Assembly (NCBI RefSeq): GCF_900187605.1
Contig: NZ_FYEA01000008.1
Coordinates: 186,001 to 250,000 of the forward strand
Length of the DNA stretch: 64,000 bases
Source of the DNA: Pseudomonas sp. Irchel 3H7
GTDB taxonomy: Bacteria; Pseudomonadota; Gammaproteobacteria; Pseudomonadales; Pseudomonadaceae
Direction: 5' to 3'
Part shown: positions 8,129 through 16,750 of the stretch, one piece after another
How positions within the stretch are numbered: the first letter of the stretch is position 1
How the letters are laid out: every line of letters begins with the position of its first letter
Program-made: the position numbers and the translations under genes
The notes under the pieces: generated by a model
The model's database searches: none
What the model saw: the letters and a program-made list of their open reading frames with translations, nothing else
What the model was told of the DNA's origin: nothing

Positions 8129-8260
8129 GTACGTCTCCTGATGGCGCGGTCTCCAGCCTTCACCGTATCTCAAATCACGAAACGCGCCAGCCGTTTTGTC
8201 CGCAAGATGGATTTGAAGAAAAACTTCGTACTGTGCTCGATTTCCGGTCGGATGCCTACC

Positions 8261-8276
8261 TGTCAGAGTTGACAGT
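8261..8276 (+). promoter_or_regulatory. Dyad CTGTCA-N4-TGACAG upstream of hypothetical gene 8361-9092
   Basis: CTGTCAGAGTTGACAG, a perfect 6+6 inverted repeat, 84 bases before the start codon. Flanking bases (TAC before, TAG after) also match the dyad at 1311-1326 read on the minus strand. It is inferred to be a common regulatory site for the two paralogues. Confidence 0.6.
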
Positions 8277-8360
8277 AGACCAACTTCAAGAACGCCCTCT
8301 TAATTAACCTGCGGAAACATTTGCAGGTCTTTCTTATCGAAACAACGGAGCGTTAAAACG

Positions 8361-9092
8361 ATGACAAATCTTAATGAAGAAATTCACGAACTGGCCCCAC
8401 CGGCAATCCCCGCCGCGTTAGTAAACTTCCCTGACAGTCAAATTAACTTGTTGCCATTGAGTGCGTTGGCAGCGCCCCTGCAATTATTGATTCAGAAATG
8501 GCCAGGTTCAGATAATCCACTAAACGTACCCGTAATATTGATACTGCTCTTAAACGGGGAGAGAGTGGCAAACTTTAATTTCGTGACGCCTATTGATCCA
8601 GCGCTTTTCCCATTTGCAGCCCATATCCCCGAGCACTACCTGCAAAAGGAAGGCGTACACCAGGTTTCATACATAGTGAATACAGCAGGGAATCCAGAGA
8701 CGTCAGAGAGTACGCCTTTTACGATCGATGTAACAGCTCCAAACTACGGCAGTCCTGGAGAAATTGTACAGTTTCCGCAAGAGGTCATCAGTGACGGGAT
8801 TACACAGAAGTATCTAGTCGAACACGGTGATGAAGTTTTGGTAACCATTCCCCGCTATCTGCAGCAACGAGCCTGCGACAGTATCGAATTTCACTATGGC
8901 TCACTTACGAATAGTCCTATCATCATTACAGCGGTGCATGACTCGAGCTCACCTACTGTTATCAAACTGAGTGGCGAAATTATCCGTGCATATGGCTCAG
9001 GCGATAAACTTGCTTTTTACAGGCTTGTAGATCGTGCAGGAAATAAAGGACCGTTCTCAGCTTACGAAAGTATTAAAGTAAACCTTTCTTGA
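8361..9092 (+). CDS. Hypothetical two-module beta-rich protein, paralogue of the protein at 428-1231
   Basis: A 243-residue protein with no signal peptide or membrane segment. Module 1 (residues about 30-130) has LLIQKWPGS, ILLLNGERVANF and SYIVNTAGNPETSES; module 2 (about 140-243) has GDEVLVTIPRY and KLAFYRLVDRAGNKG. These align in order with the 267-residue protein at 428-1231. The end of module 1 (TPFTIDVTAPN) looks like the linker before an Ig-like domain. It is clearly AT-richer than the aminotransferase and chemoreceptor genes on either side, a sign of transfer or relaxed codon selection. GGAG lies 13 bases before ATG. Function unknown. Confidence 0.82.
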   Translation: MTNLNEEIHELAPPAIPAALVNFPDSQINLLPLSALAAPLQLLIQKWPGSDNPLNVPVILILLLNGERVANFNFVTPIDPALFPFAAHIPEHYLQKEGVHQVSYIVNTAGNPETSESTPFTIDVTAPNYGSPGEIVQFPQEVISDGITQKYLVEHGDEVLVTIPRYLQQRACDSIEFHYGSLTNSPIIITAVHDSSSPTVIKLSGEIIRAYGSGDKLAFYRLVDRAGNKGPFSAYESIKVNLS

Positions 9093-9111
9093 AACAGCGA
9101 TTTGTCAAAAC

Positions 9112-9139
9112 GGGCTGAAGCAATAACCTGTTTCAGCCC
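9112..9139. terminator. Hairpin between converging genes
   Basis: GGGCTGAA and TTCAGCCC form an 8-bp stem with a 12-base loop between the stop at 9092 and the chemoreceptor stop at 9162. There is no strong T tract, so intrinsic termination is only probable. Confidence 0.45.
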
Positions 9140-9161
9140 ACTTCAGACAATTCCGTATTTC

Positions 9162-10787
9162 TCAAATCACGAAACGCGCCACCATGGCGTTCAAATCCAC
9201 CGCCAGACGCGACAGTTCGTGGGTCGCGGCGCTGGTCTGGTTGGCCCCGGCAGCCGATTGCGTGGCCAGATCGCGGATGTTGACCAGGTTGCGGTCGACC
9301 TCGCGCGACACTTGCGCCTGTTCTTCCGAGGCGCTGGCAATCACCAGGTTGCGCTCGTTGATTTGGTGGATTGATTGGGTGATCTGCTCCAGCGCCACGC
9401 CGGCCGCGCGGGCCATTTCCAGAGTGGTCTGGGTGCGCTGGTTGCTTTGCTGCATCGACGAAACCGCTTCGCCGGTACCGTTCTGAATGCCGGCGACCAT
9501 TTTTTCAATCTCTTGGGTCGACTGCGCCGTGCGATGAGCCAGTGCGCGCACTTCGTCCGCCACCACTGCAAACCCCCGCCCGGCCTCACCGGCGCGGGCC
9601 GCTTCGATGGCCGCGTTGAGCGCCAGCAGGTTGGTCTGTTCGGCGATGGCGCGGATCACATCGAGCACTTTGCCGATGTCACGGCCCTGCGCGGCGAGAC
9701 CTTCGATCATGTTCGCGGTGTTCTGCACGTCGTGGGTCATGGTCTGGATGGCGTCGACGGTTTTCACTACTTGATCGCGGCCTTCGCGGGCGGCGTGGGT
9801 CGACTGGTTCGAGGCTTCCGAGGTCGACACGGCGTTGCGCGCGACTTCCTCGACGGCGGCGGTCATCTCGTTGACGGCGGTGGCGGCTTGCTCGATTTCG
9901 TTGTTCTGCTGCTGCAGGCCACGGGAGGCTTCTTCAGTCACCGCGCTGAGTTCTTCGGCTGCGGCGCCCAGTTGCGTGGCGGAGCCGGCGATCTGCTCGA
10001 TGGTTTTGCGCAGGTTGCTCTGCATGGTGGCCAGCGCCTGCAGCAACTGCGTCGCTTCGTCCTTGCCGTCGATTTCGATGACTTTGGTGAGGTTGCCGTC
10101 AGCAATGGTTTGCGCGGCCTGCACGGCGCGGTTCAGCGGCGTGACGATGCTGCGGGTCAGCAGCCAAGCCAGTAGCACCGTGGCAACGGCTGCGAAAACA
10201 GCGACGATAATGATGCCGGTGATGGCGCTGTCATAATATTGGCCGGCCTGAATCGAAGCGGTCTTTGCATCGGCGGCGTTCATCGCTATCAGCTTGTTGA
10301 GCTGTTCGCCCATCTGGTCGGTGCCGTCCTTGATCCGCGTGTTGATCAGGGTGCGCATCTCGTCGAGTTTGTCCTGGCGCGACAGCTCCATCATCTGGTT
10401 CTGCGCTTGCAGGTAGTTGTCCAGCGTGGTCGCAAAGGTCTGGTACAACGCCCGCTCTTCCGGGCCGGCCGGCAGTGCGGCGTAACTGGCCTGGGCGGCG
10501 CGAACCTTGTCGACCAGAACGCCGATGCGGGTCTGCGCTTCCTGCAACCCGGCCGCTTCGCGGTTGACCAGCACGCGGAACGACAGAATCCGCAGACGCA
10601 GGACGTTTTCTGTCACTACGGCAAGTTGCGTCACGCTGGGAAGTTGCGTCGAATCCATCTCGACGGACGCCTGACGGATGATCGACATGCGGTTGACGGC
10701 GAACACGCCGAGCACGATCACCAGCAAGGCGATAAAGGCAAAACCGAGGAAGGCACGGGGCGCGATATTCAGGTTACGCAGGGACAT
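9162..10787 (-). CDS. Methyl-accepting chemotaxis protein
   Basis: A 541-residue inner-membrane chemoreceptor. TM1 is at about 12-32, a four-helix-bundle-type periplasmic sensor at about 35-188, TM2 at about 190-211, HAMP at about 212-265, and then the signalling domain with the conserved hairpin tip IAEQTNLLALNAAIEAARAG near residue 385. The glutamine/glutamate-rich methylation helices flank it. No C-terminal pentapeptide tether is visible (it ends MVARFVI). The ligand cannot be told from sequence. It is a single gene with its own promoter region to the right. Confidence 0.93.
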   Translation of the reverse strand: MSLRNLNIAPRAFLGFAFIALLVIVLGVFAVNRMSIIRQASVEMDSTQLPSVTQLAVVTENVLRLRILSFRVLVNREAAGLQEAQTRIGVLVDKVRAAQASYAALPAGPEERALYQTFATTLDNYLQAQNQMMELSRQDKLDEMRTLINTRIKDGTDQMGEQLNKLIAMNAADAKTASIQAGQYYDSAITGIIIVAVFAAVATVLLAWLLTRSIVTPLNRAVQAAQTIADGNLTKVIEIDGKDEATQLLQALATMQSNLRKTIEQIAGSATQLGAAAEELSAVTEEASRGLQQQNNEIEQAATAVNEMTAAVEEVARNAVSTSEASNQSTHAAREGRDQVVKTVDAIQTMTHDVQNTANMIEGLAAQGRDIGKVLDVIRAIAEQTNLLALNAAIEAARAGEAGRGFAVVADEVRALAHRTAQSTQEIEKMVAGIQNGTGEAVSSMQQSNQRTQTTLEMARAAGVALEQITQSIHQINERNLVIASASEEQAQVSREVDRNLVNIRDLATQSAAGANQTSAATHELSRLAVDLNAMVARFVI

Positions 10788-10987
10788 AGTTGAGCTCTCG
10801 AAAGATAGAAACTACGAGCGTCCATGCGTCATCACTGGCCCGAGGGGGGCGGGTCCAGTCCGGCGTCACTGTTTTAGGAAGTTATGTGCGCGCCTGTTAG
10901 CTGTATCGGCCAGGCTTTAGGAAGATTGCGGGTCAAGAGCAACTATTTTTCAGGGTGTTACAGCAATGAAACACAGTTGGTTGTTTT

Positions 10988-11070
10988 GTGTAGGAGCTGT
11001 CGAGTGGAACGAGGCTGCGATCTTTTGACGTTTAAAAGCAGTATCAAAAGATCACAGCCTTCGGCAGCTG
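10988..11070. repeat. REPIN, family B (GATCGCAGCCTTCGGCAGCTCCTACA type)
   Basis: Arms TAGGAGCTGTCG...GCTGCGATCTTTTGA at about 10990-11028 and TCAAAAGATCACAGCCTTCG at 11044-11063, between the chemoreceptor promoter and the 3' end of the glycerate kinase gene. Other copies are at 20006-20087 and 21074-21160. Confidence 0.82.
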
Positions 11071-11077
11071 ATCAGGC

Positions 11078-12217
11078 TCAGCGGTCGATAGCGAGCTGCC
11101 AGACACGGGCGATGTCCGTCGCGCGTTCGCGCAACAGGCGCGGTGCTTCGGCGCAGGCCTGCTCCAGCGTCATCGGGCCGCTGGTCACGGCGAATGCTGC
11201 ATCGATGCCGTGATCGTAGAGTTCTTGGTAACCCTCGCCCAACGTTCCGGCGATGACGATCACCGGCACGGCGTGCCGTTTGGCAATCCGCGCAACGCCG
11301 AACGGCGTCTTGCCACGCAAGGTCTGGGCATCGAAGCGCCCTTCCCCGGTGATCACCAGATCGGCACCTTTGACGGCTTCGGCGAGGCCGACCAGTTCGG
11401 CAACCACTTCCACCCCGGCTTGAAATTGCGCACTGAGGAAGGCCTTGGCCGCAAACCCCAAACCACCTGCCGCGCCGCTGCCCGGCTCATCACGAACGTC
11501 TTTGCCCAACGCTTGTGCGCACAGTTCGGCGAAGTGCCCCAAGGCCTGATCGAGTTGCTGCACTTGCGCCGGTGAGGCACCTTTCTGCGGGCCGAAAATC
11601 ACGGAAGCTCCGTGCGGACCGCAGAGTGGGTTATTGACGTCCGCTGCGATATCGAAGCGCACGTGCGCCAGTCGCGGGTCAAGTTCGCTCAAATCGACAC
11701 GCGCCAGTTGCGCCAAGGCCAAGCCGCCGGGTACCAACGTCTGTCCTTGCGCATCGAGCAACTTCACGCCCAACGCTTGCACCGCACCGGCGCCGCCGTC
11801 ATTGGTCGCGCTGCCACCAATCGCCAGAATCACCCGTTGCGCGCCGGCATCCAGCGCTGCGCGAATCAGTTCGCCGGTACCGAAAGTGCTGCTGATGCAG
11901 GCATCGCGCTGCCCCAGCGGTACCAATTGCAAGCCGCTGGCCTCGGCCATTTCAATGATTGCGGTGTGGTTGTGCGGCAACCAGCCCCATGCAGCGTCGA
12001 CGGCTGTGCCCAAAGGGCCGCGCACGCGGGTGCGGCGCAGCTCGCCTTCGCACGCGGCAAGGATCGATTCGACCGTGCCTTCGCCACCATCAGCCATTGG
12101 GCATTTGACCAAGGTCGCGTGCGGCCAGACCTGAGCAAGGCCGAGGGCAATGGCTTCGGCGACGCCTTGGGCACTGAGGCTGTCCTTGAACGAATCGGGG
12201 GCGATGACGATCTTCAT
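11078..12217 (-). CDS. Glycerate kinase (type I, GarK/GlxK family)
   Basis: A 379-residue cytosolic kinase that phosphorylates D-glycerate to 2- or 3-phosphoglycerate. The N-terminus MKIVIAPDSFKDSLSA, MADGGEGTV near 52, GGSATNDGGAGAVQALG near 130 and ITGEGRFDAQTLRGK near 285 are family hallmarks. ATG at 12217 with upstream GGAGAATTCGC gives the normal length; the frame is open further upstream but lacks homology. It lies in the same direction downstream of cdaR, with an MFS carrier on the far side, which suggests a glycerate, glucarate or galactarate utilisation group. Confidence 0.92.
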   Translation of the reverse strand: MKIVIAPDSFKDSLSAQGVAEAIALGLAQVWPHATLVKCPMADGGEGTVESILAACEGELRRTRVRGPLGTAVDAAWGWLPHNHTAIIEMAEASGLQLVPLGQRDACISSTFGTGELIRAALDAGAQRVILAIGGSATNDGGAGAVQALGVKLLDAQGQTLVPGGLALAQLARVDLSELDPRLAHVRFDIAADVNNPLCGPHGASVIFGPQKGASPAQVQQLDQALGHFAELCAQALGKDVRDEPGSGAAGGLGFAAKAFLSAQFQAGVEVVAELVGLAEAVKGADLVITGEGRFDAQTLRGKTPFGVARIAKRHAVPVIVIAGTLGEGYQELYDHGIDAAFAVTSGPMTLEQACAEAPRLLRERATDIARVWQLAIDR

Positions 12218-12347
12218 GCGAATTCTCCGGTTGCAATGCCCCTCATGCTGCCAGTCTGCCTGAGCGTTGACGCCGGTCCGCTGCACAAGTGGCGGGGGCG
12301 TTTATTGTTCATTTTCACAAAGACAGGGAAAGTGGCGGTGAATGTTC

Positions 12348-12452
12348 GGCCGCCATCGCTGGCAAGCCAGCTCCCACAGGGATTGTCGGTGAACACAAAT
12401 GTAGTGAACACCATCAACCCTTGTGGGAGCTGGCTTACCAGCGATGGCGGCC
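12348..12452. repeat. REPIN, family A, between glycerate kinase and cdaR
   Basis: Arms ATCGCTGGCAAGCCAGCTCC at about 12355-12374 and the complement with one change (GGCTTACCAGCGATGG) at about 12431-12446. It occupies most of the cdaR to glycerate kinase gap. Confidence 0.88.
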
Positions 12453-12463
12453 TCAAAATCACC

Positions 12464-13585
12464 TCATGCCGACAGATCTGTCTGGGGTAATAGCTGCACC
12501 CCAAGATACAGCGCCAACATCCCGTCCAGCCGCAACGGATCAACCCCACTCAGTTCAGCAATCCGCTCCATCCGATAACGCAAACTGTTGCGATGAATCC
12601 CCAACGCATCGGCACACGCCTGACTCTGACCATCGTGCTCGCACCAACTGCGCAGCGTCGCCAGCAACTGGCCGTTGCCGTCCTTGGCGATCACCTTGCG
12701 CAGCGGCTTGAGCAATTCGTCCAGCGCATCGTCATTGCGATGCCGCCACAACATCACCGGCAAGCGATAGCGGTTCAGCGTCAGCAATCGCGAGTGCGGC
12801 AACACTTCCCGGCCATAGGCGAGCAAATCACCAACCCGCCGATAACACCGACGTAACCCGGCCAGTCCATCGGCCTGCCCGCCCACGGCGATGCGCAGAA
12901 TCTTCCAGCCGAGGCCGTCGAGTTTTTCCAGTAAGCGGTCGTGCTCGACGGTCTGATTCGCCGGGCGACACCACAGCAGCGATGACTTCGCCGAACTCAC
13001 GCACCAGCTATCGGGATAACGCGACATCAGCCAGACACTCAACGCCTCGACGGTTTGCCCCGGCCCATGTTCAAGGCCCAGCTCGAACAGATACGGCACC
13101 CGCGTCAGTTGCGGTTTAAGCCCGAGTTGCTGCGCTTCATCGACCAGACGCGGCGAGTCACCCGCCTCGCTCAACAGCAGCGCGAGCAAATCATCACAAC
13201 GCTGGCGCCGCCATTGCTGTTCGGCCTGCTGATTGCGCTGGCCGACGAGCATTTCGGCGGTCATGCGCACCAGTTCCGCATACGTGCGCAGTTGCTCCGG
13301 TTCGCCGGTAATGCCGAGCACGCCGATCAAGCGCTGATCGAGTAACAGCGGCAGGTTGATGCCCGGTTGTACGCCCTTCAAATGCACGGCCGTCTGCGCG
13401 TCGATCTCGACCACGCGACCATTGGCCAGCACCAGTTGCGCGCCTTCGTGACGGGTGTTGATGCGCTCCGGTTCGCCGCTGCCGAGGATCAGCCCCTGGC
13501 TGTCCATGACGTTGACGTTGTAGGGCAAAATGGCCATGGCCCGGTCGACGATGTCCTGGGCGAGGTCGTGATCGAGTTCGAACAT
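12464..13585 (-). CDS. cdaR: CdaR-family sugar diacid transcriptional regulator
   Basis: A 373-residue regulator. Residues about 1-135 are the sugar-diacid recognition domain (LAQDIVDRAMAILPYNVNVMD, INLPLLLDQRLIGVLGITG), a GGDEF-like middle follows, and a PucR-type C-terminal helix-turn-helix (ACADALGIHRNSLRYRMERI) is near residue 330. CdaR activates glucarate, galactarate and glycerate genes in enterobacteria. Here the glycerate kinase lies downstream in the same direction and an MFS carrier is divergent, so they are the probable targets. The start at 13585 (MFELDHDLAQDI) is chosen by homology; the ribosome site is weak and an upstream in-frame start is possible. Confidence 0.88.
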   Translation of the reverse strand: MFELDHDLAQDIVDRAMAILPYNVNVMDSQGLILGSGEPERINTRHEGAQLVLANGRVVEIDAQTAVHLKGVQPGINLPLLLDQRLIGVLGITGEPEQLRTYAELVRMTAEMLVGQRNQQAEQQWRRQRCDDLLALLLSEAGDSPRLVDEAQQLGLKPQLTRVPYLFELGLEHGPGQTVEALSVWLMSRYPDSWCVSSAKSSLLWCRPANQTVEHDRLLEKLDGLGWKILRIAVGGQADGLAGLRRCYRRVGDLLAYGREVLPHSRLLTLNRYRLPVMLWRHRNDDALDELLKPLRKVIAKDGNGQLLATLRSWCEHDGQSQACADALGIHRNSLRYRMERIAELSGVDPLRLDGMLALYLGVQLLPQTDLSA

Positions 13586-13756
13586 AACGGCGGCAATCCT
13601 TAAATTTCGGCACTGGCAGTTGTTCACCCGCACAGGGTCTGGTGGCAAACCCTGTGCTCAGGCACAAAGACAATCCGGCCAAAGGTGACCGAGACTCTCG
13701 GGGCGATCAACGTTACCCTTTGCATCGCAAAAAATCATAATAAAGAGAGAGCCGCT

Positions 13757-15067
13757 ATGTCGCACAGCGCCGCAGCTACCCAGACCATCGATGACGATAA
13801 AAACGCCGTCTACAAACGCATCACCCTGCGTTTGATCCCCTTCATTTTCATCTGCTACTTGTTCAACTACCTCGACCGGGTCAACGTTGGATTTGCCAAA
13901 CTGCAGATGCTCGACGCGCTGAAATTCAGCGAAACCGTGTACGGCCTCGGGGCCGGTATCTTCTTTATCGGCTACGTGCTGTGTGGCGTGCCGAGCAATC
14001 TGGCGTTGACCAAATTCGGCCCACGGCGCTGGATCGCGGTAATGATGATCACTTGGGGCGCGCTGTCGACCTGCCTGTTGTTCGTCACCACCCCGACCGA
14101 GTTCTACACGCTGCGCCTGTTCACCGGTGCGGCCGAAGCCGGGTTCTTCCCGGGCGTCGTGTTGTACCTCTCGCAGTGGTTCCCGACCTTCCGCCGTGGC
14201 CGGATCATGGCGTTGTTCATGTCGGCGATCCCGGTTTCCGGATTGCTCGGTAGTCCGTTCTCTGGCTGGATTCTCAATCACTTCGCCGCAGGGCAAGGTG
14301 GTTTGGCGGGCTGGCAGTGGATGTTTCTGCTGCAAGGCATTCCTACCGTCATTCTCGGCGCCCTCGCCTATTTTCTCCTGAGCGACAGCTTCGCCAACGC
14401 CAAATGGCTGAGCCCGCATGAGCGCGCCGTGCTCGAAGCGGATCAGGCGGAAGATTTGGCGAACAAGCCGAAGACTACGTCCGACTCGCTGCTGGCGGTG
14501 TTCAAGAACCCGGCGATCTGGGCGTTTGGCCTGATCTATTTCTGCATCCAGAGTGGCGTGTACGCGATCAACTTCTGGCTGCCGTCGATCATCAAGAACC
14601 TCGGCTTCAGCGATAACCTGGTGATCGGCTGGCTGAGTGCGATTCCGTATTTGCTGGCGGCGGTGTTCATGCTGGTGGTCGGGCGTTCGGCAGACTTGCG
14701 CAAGGAGCGTCGCTGGCACTTGGTGGTGCCAATGCTGATGGGCGCGATCGGTCTGGTGATTGCGGTGAACTTCGCGGCTAACCCGGCGATTGCGATTCTC
14801 GGTCTGACCATTGCCACCATGGGTGCGCTGACTGGCCTGCCGATGTTCTGGCCGGTGCCGACGGCGATGTTGAGTGCGGGTGCTGCGGCCGGTGGGCTGG
14901 CGTTGATCAACTCGATGGGGCAGATGGCCGGGTTCCTCAGTCCGTATCTGGTGGGTTGGGTCAAGGACAGCACGGGGTCGACGGATGCGGCGTTGTATCT
15001 GCTGGCGGGGGTGATTGTTGGCGGGAGTTTGCTGGCGCTGCGCATGACGCGGACGTTGCGGGTTTGA
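13757..15067 (+). CDS. MFS transporter, ACS family (probable sugar acid or glycerate uptake)
   Basis: A 436-residue inner-membrane carrier with about 12 membrane segments. CYLFNYLDRVNVGFAKLQM near residue 35 and GFFPGVVLYLSQWFP near 130 are the ACS signature. It is divergent from cdaR (171-base shared promoter region) and close to glycerate kinase, so it probably carries glycerate, glucarate or galactarate. ATG at 13757 with upstream AAAGAGAGAGCC is chosen over an earlier in-frame codon that would add a charged, unconserved leader. Substrate not proven by sequence. Confidence 0.88.
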   Translation: MSHSAAATQTIDDDKNAVYKRITLRLIPFIFICYLFNYLDRVNVGFAKLQMLDALKFSETVYGLGAGIFFIGYVLCGVPSNLALTKFGPRRWIAVMMITWGALSTCLLFVTTPTEFYTLRLFTGAAEAGFFPGVVLYLSQWFPTFRRGRIMALFMSAIPVSGLLGSPFSGWILNHFAAGQGGLAGWQWMFLLQGIPTVILGALAYFLLSDSFANAKWLSPHERAVLEADQAEDLANKPKTTSDSLLAVFKNPAIWAFGLIYFCIQSGVYAINFWLPSIIKNLGFSDNLVIGWLSAIPYLLAAVFMLVVGRSADLRKERRWHLVVPMLMGAIGLVIAVNFAANPAIAILGLTIATMGALTGLPMFWPVPTAMLSAGAAAGGLALINSMGQMAGFLSPYLVGWVKDSTGSTDAALYLLAGVIVGGSLLALRMTRTLRV

Positions 15068-15085
15068 GTTTTTGATGCAGAGTAG

Positions 15086-15113
15086 AACGGCCTTTTTCAG
15101 GGCCGTTTTTTAT
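15086..15113 (+). terminator. Intrinsic terminator of the MFS gene
   Basis: AACGGCC and GGCCGTT form the stem around TTTTTCAG, followed by TTTTTATT, 19 bases after the MFS stop codon. Confidence 0.88.
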
Positions 15114-15156
15114 TGGGTGTCCGACTTGGGTTTTGTGGTGCTCTGGAGATCTTTTC

Positions 15157-15330
15157 CCCCTCACCCCAGCCCTCTCCCCCAAGGGGGCGAGGGGGAAAGG
15201 GAGCCGATTTTGGTGCTTTTCAAGACTTGAGTTCGACTCGCTATTGCACGTCGGCGCACCTAGTTCAAGCACCTCGGTCAGTCCCCTCTCCCTTCGGGCG
15301 GTCCGACGTTTCGGGAGGGTTAGGGTGAGG
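15157..15330. repeat. Intergenic repeat, family D (CCCCTCACCC...GGGTGAGGG ends)
   Basis: Starts CCCCTCACCCCAGCCCTCTC and ends with the inverted counterpart GGGAGGGTTAGGGTGAGGG, with internal CTCTCCC/GGGCGAGGGGG hairpins. Its right end overlaps the 3' end of the VOC gene and supplies that gene's stop codon. A related, larger copy is at 28100-28400. Confidence 0.75.
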
Positions 15331-15688
15331 GCTGCGCTTTGGCGTCCAGCTCAATCACCAGACCACCCGGCATTTGCACAAAAATCTGCGCAATCCCATC
15401 GCCCGGTACCTGCGCCAATTGATACGGCAATCCACTCTCACGCACCCGCTGCAACACCGTTTCCGCCGGCTCATCAGTACGAAACGCGATGTGGCTCAAT
15501 TCCGTGTCATCCGGCAACGGCCGCTCAATCACATGCACCACGGCATGTTCATCCTGATACAGCCAGCGCCCGGGAAACGGAAACGGCGGTCGCCGGCCCG
15601 GCTTGAGCCCGAGCAACTTGGCGAAATCGTCCTGCAAGCTCTGCCCGTCAGCGGTATTGAACGCCAGATGATCGAATGTCCAGCTCAT
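15320..15688 (-). CDS. VOC-family (glyoxalase/dioxygenase fold) protein
   Basis: A 122-residue single-chain VOC protein with two beta-alpha-beta-beta-beta modules: FDHLAFNTADGQSLQDDFAKLLGLKPG (first histidine and helix), LSHIAFRTDEP and the C-terminal metal-ligand strand GGLVIELDA. The His, His and Glu pattern of a metal-binding VOC enzyme is present. Substrate unknown. It is divergent from a LysR regulator that starts 95 bases away. The last four residues (QPSP) and the stop codon fall inside an intergenic repeat, so the original C-terminus may have been replaced. Confidence 0.82.
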   Translation of the reverse strand: MSWTFDHLAFNTADGQSLQDDFAKLLGLKPGRRPPFPFPGRWLYQDEHAVVHVIERPLPDDTELSHIAFRTDEPAETVLQRVRESGLPYQLAQVPGDGIAQIFVQMPGGLVIELDAKAQPSP

Positions 15689-15782
15689 GCGCCTCTCCTG
15701 CGATTATTGATTGCAGTATCCATCCTTGCCAATCACGAAAAAATCCCGCAAAAACGCAAAGATCTTTAAAGGATTTTTAGCA

Positions 15783-16682
15783 ATGAGCTCGATTCTCGAT
15801 CTGGAGATCTTCGTCCGTGTCGCCGATGCCGGCAGCATTTCCGCTGCCGCCCGCGCCTTGGCGCTGACCCCGGCCGCCGCCAGTATTGCGTTGAAGCGCC
15901 TGGAAACCCGCCTCGGTATCCGTTTGTTCGCACGCTCCACCCGCAGCATTCGTCTGACTGAAGAAGGCCGGCGTTATCTTGAAAGCGTGCGCCTGGCACT
16001 GGCGGCGCTGGCGGAGGGCGAACAGGCAATCAAGCAGCAAAACGAAGGCCTGAGCGGCGTGTTGCAACTGGCCGCACCGTCGGACTTCGGGCGCAACGTG
16101 TTGTTGCCGTGGCTCGACGATTTCAAGCTCGAACACCCGCATATTCGACTACAACTGCTGCTCAACGACCGCCACGCCGATCTGTTCCGCGAGACCGTCG
16201 ATGTCGCCCTGCGTTTTGGCACGCCAAGCGATTCGACGCTGGTGGCGTTGCCAATTCTGCCGCAACACCGGCGCGTCGCTTGCGCCAGCCCTGACTATCT
16301 GGCGCGCCGTGGCACCCCGCAACATCCCAGCGAACTAAGCGAGCACAGCGCCCTGCTCTATCTACGCAATGGCCGCCCCTACAACAGCTGGCGTTTCAGC
16401 CTCGGCGATGAAACGCTGGAAGTCGAAGTCCACGGCGACTACCTCAGCGACGACGGCGAAGTCGCCCGCCGCTGGGCGCTGGCCGGGCATGGCATCGCGT
16501 ACAAGGCTTGGCTCGACATTGCTGAAGATGTCCGCGCTGGGCGGTTAGTGACGTTGTTTGATGACTGGCACGGCGAAAGTGCGCCGTTCAATTTGCTCTG
16601 TCCGCATCGGGTGCAGGTGTCGGAACGGGTAAGGGTGTTGCAGGCGTTTCTGCAACAGCGCTGCGCAGCATTGAGCCAATAA
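15783..16682 (+). CDS. LysR-family transcriptional regulator
   Basis: A 299-residue LysR regulator. The N-terminal winged helix-turn-helix (residues about 4-62, VADAGSISAAARALALTPAAASIALKRLE) is followed by a substrate-binding domain of the CrgA-like group (LAAPSDFGRNVLLPWLDDF, VDVALRFG, GHGIAYKA). ATG at 15783 (MSSILDLEIF) is chosen because the HTH then begins at its usual position; the frame extends upstream without homology. It is divergent from the VOC gene and 68 bases before an aldo/keto reductase in the same direction, either of which may be a target. Confidence 0.9.
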   Translation: MSSILDLEIFVRVADAGSISAAARALALTPAAASIALKRLETRLGIRLFARSTRSIRLTEEGRRYLESVRLALAALAEGEQAIKQQNEGLSGVLQLAAPSDFGRNVLLPWLDDFKLEHPHIRLQLLLNDRHADLFRETVDVALRFGTPSDSTLVALPILPQHRRVACASPDYLARRGTPQHPSELSEHSALLYLRNGRPYNSWRFSLGDETLEVEVHGDYLSDDGEVARRWALAGHGIAYKAWLDIAEDVRAGRLVTLFDDWHGESAPFNLLCPHRVQVSERVRVLQAFLQQRCAALSQ

Positions 16683-16750
16683 TTCACTTTGCCGCATCGC
16701 ACGCTTCTGGTATTTGATTAACCCTTTCCCACCGACAAAAGGATTTCGGC

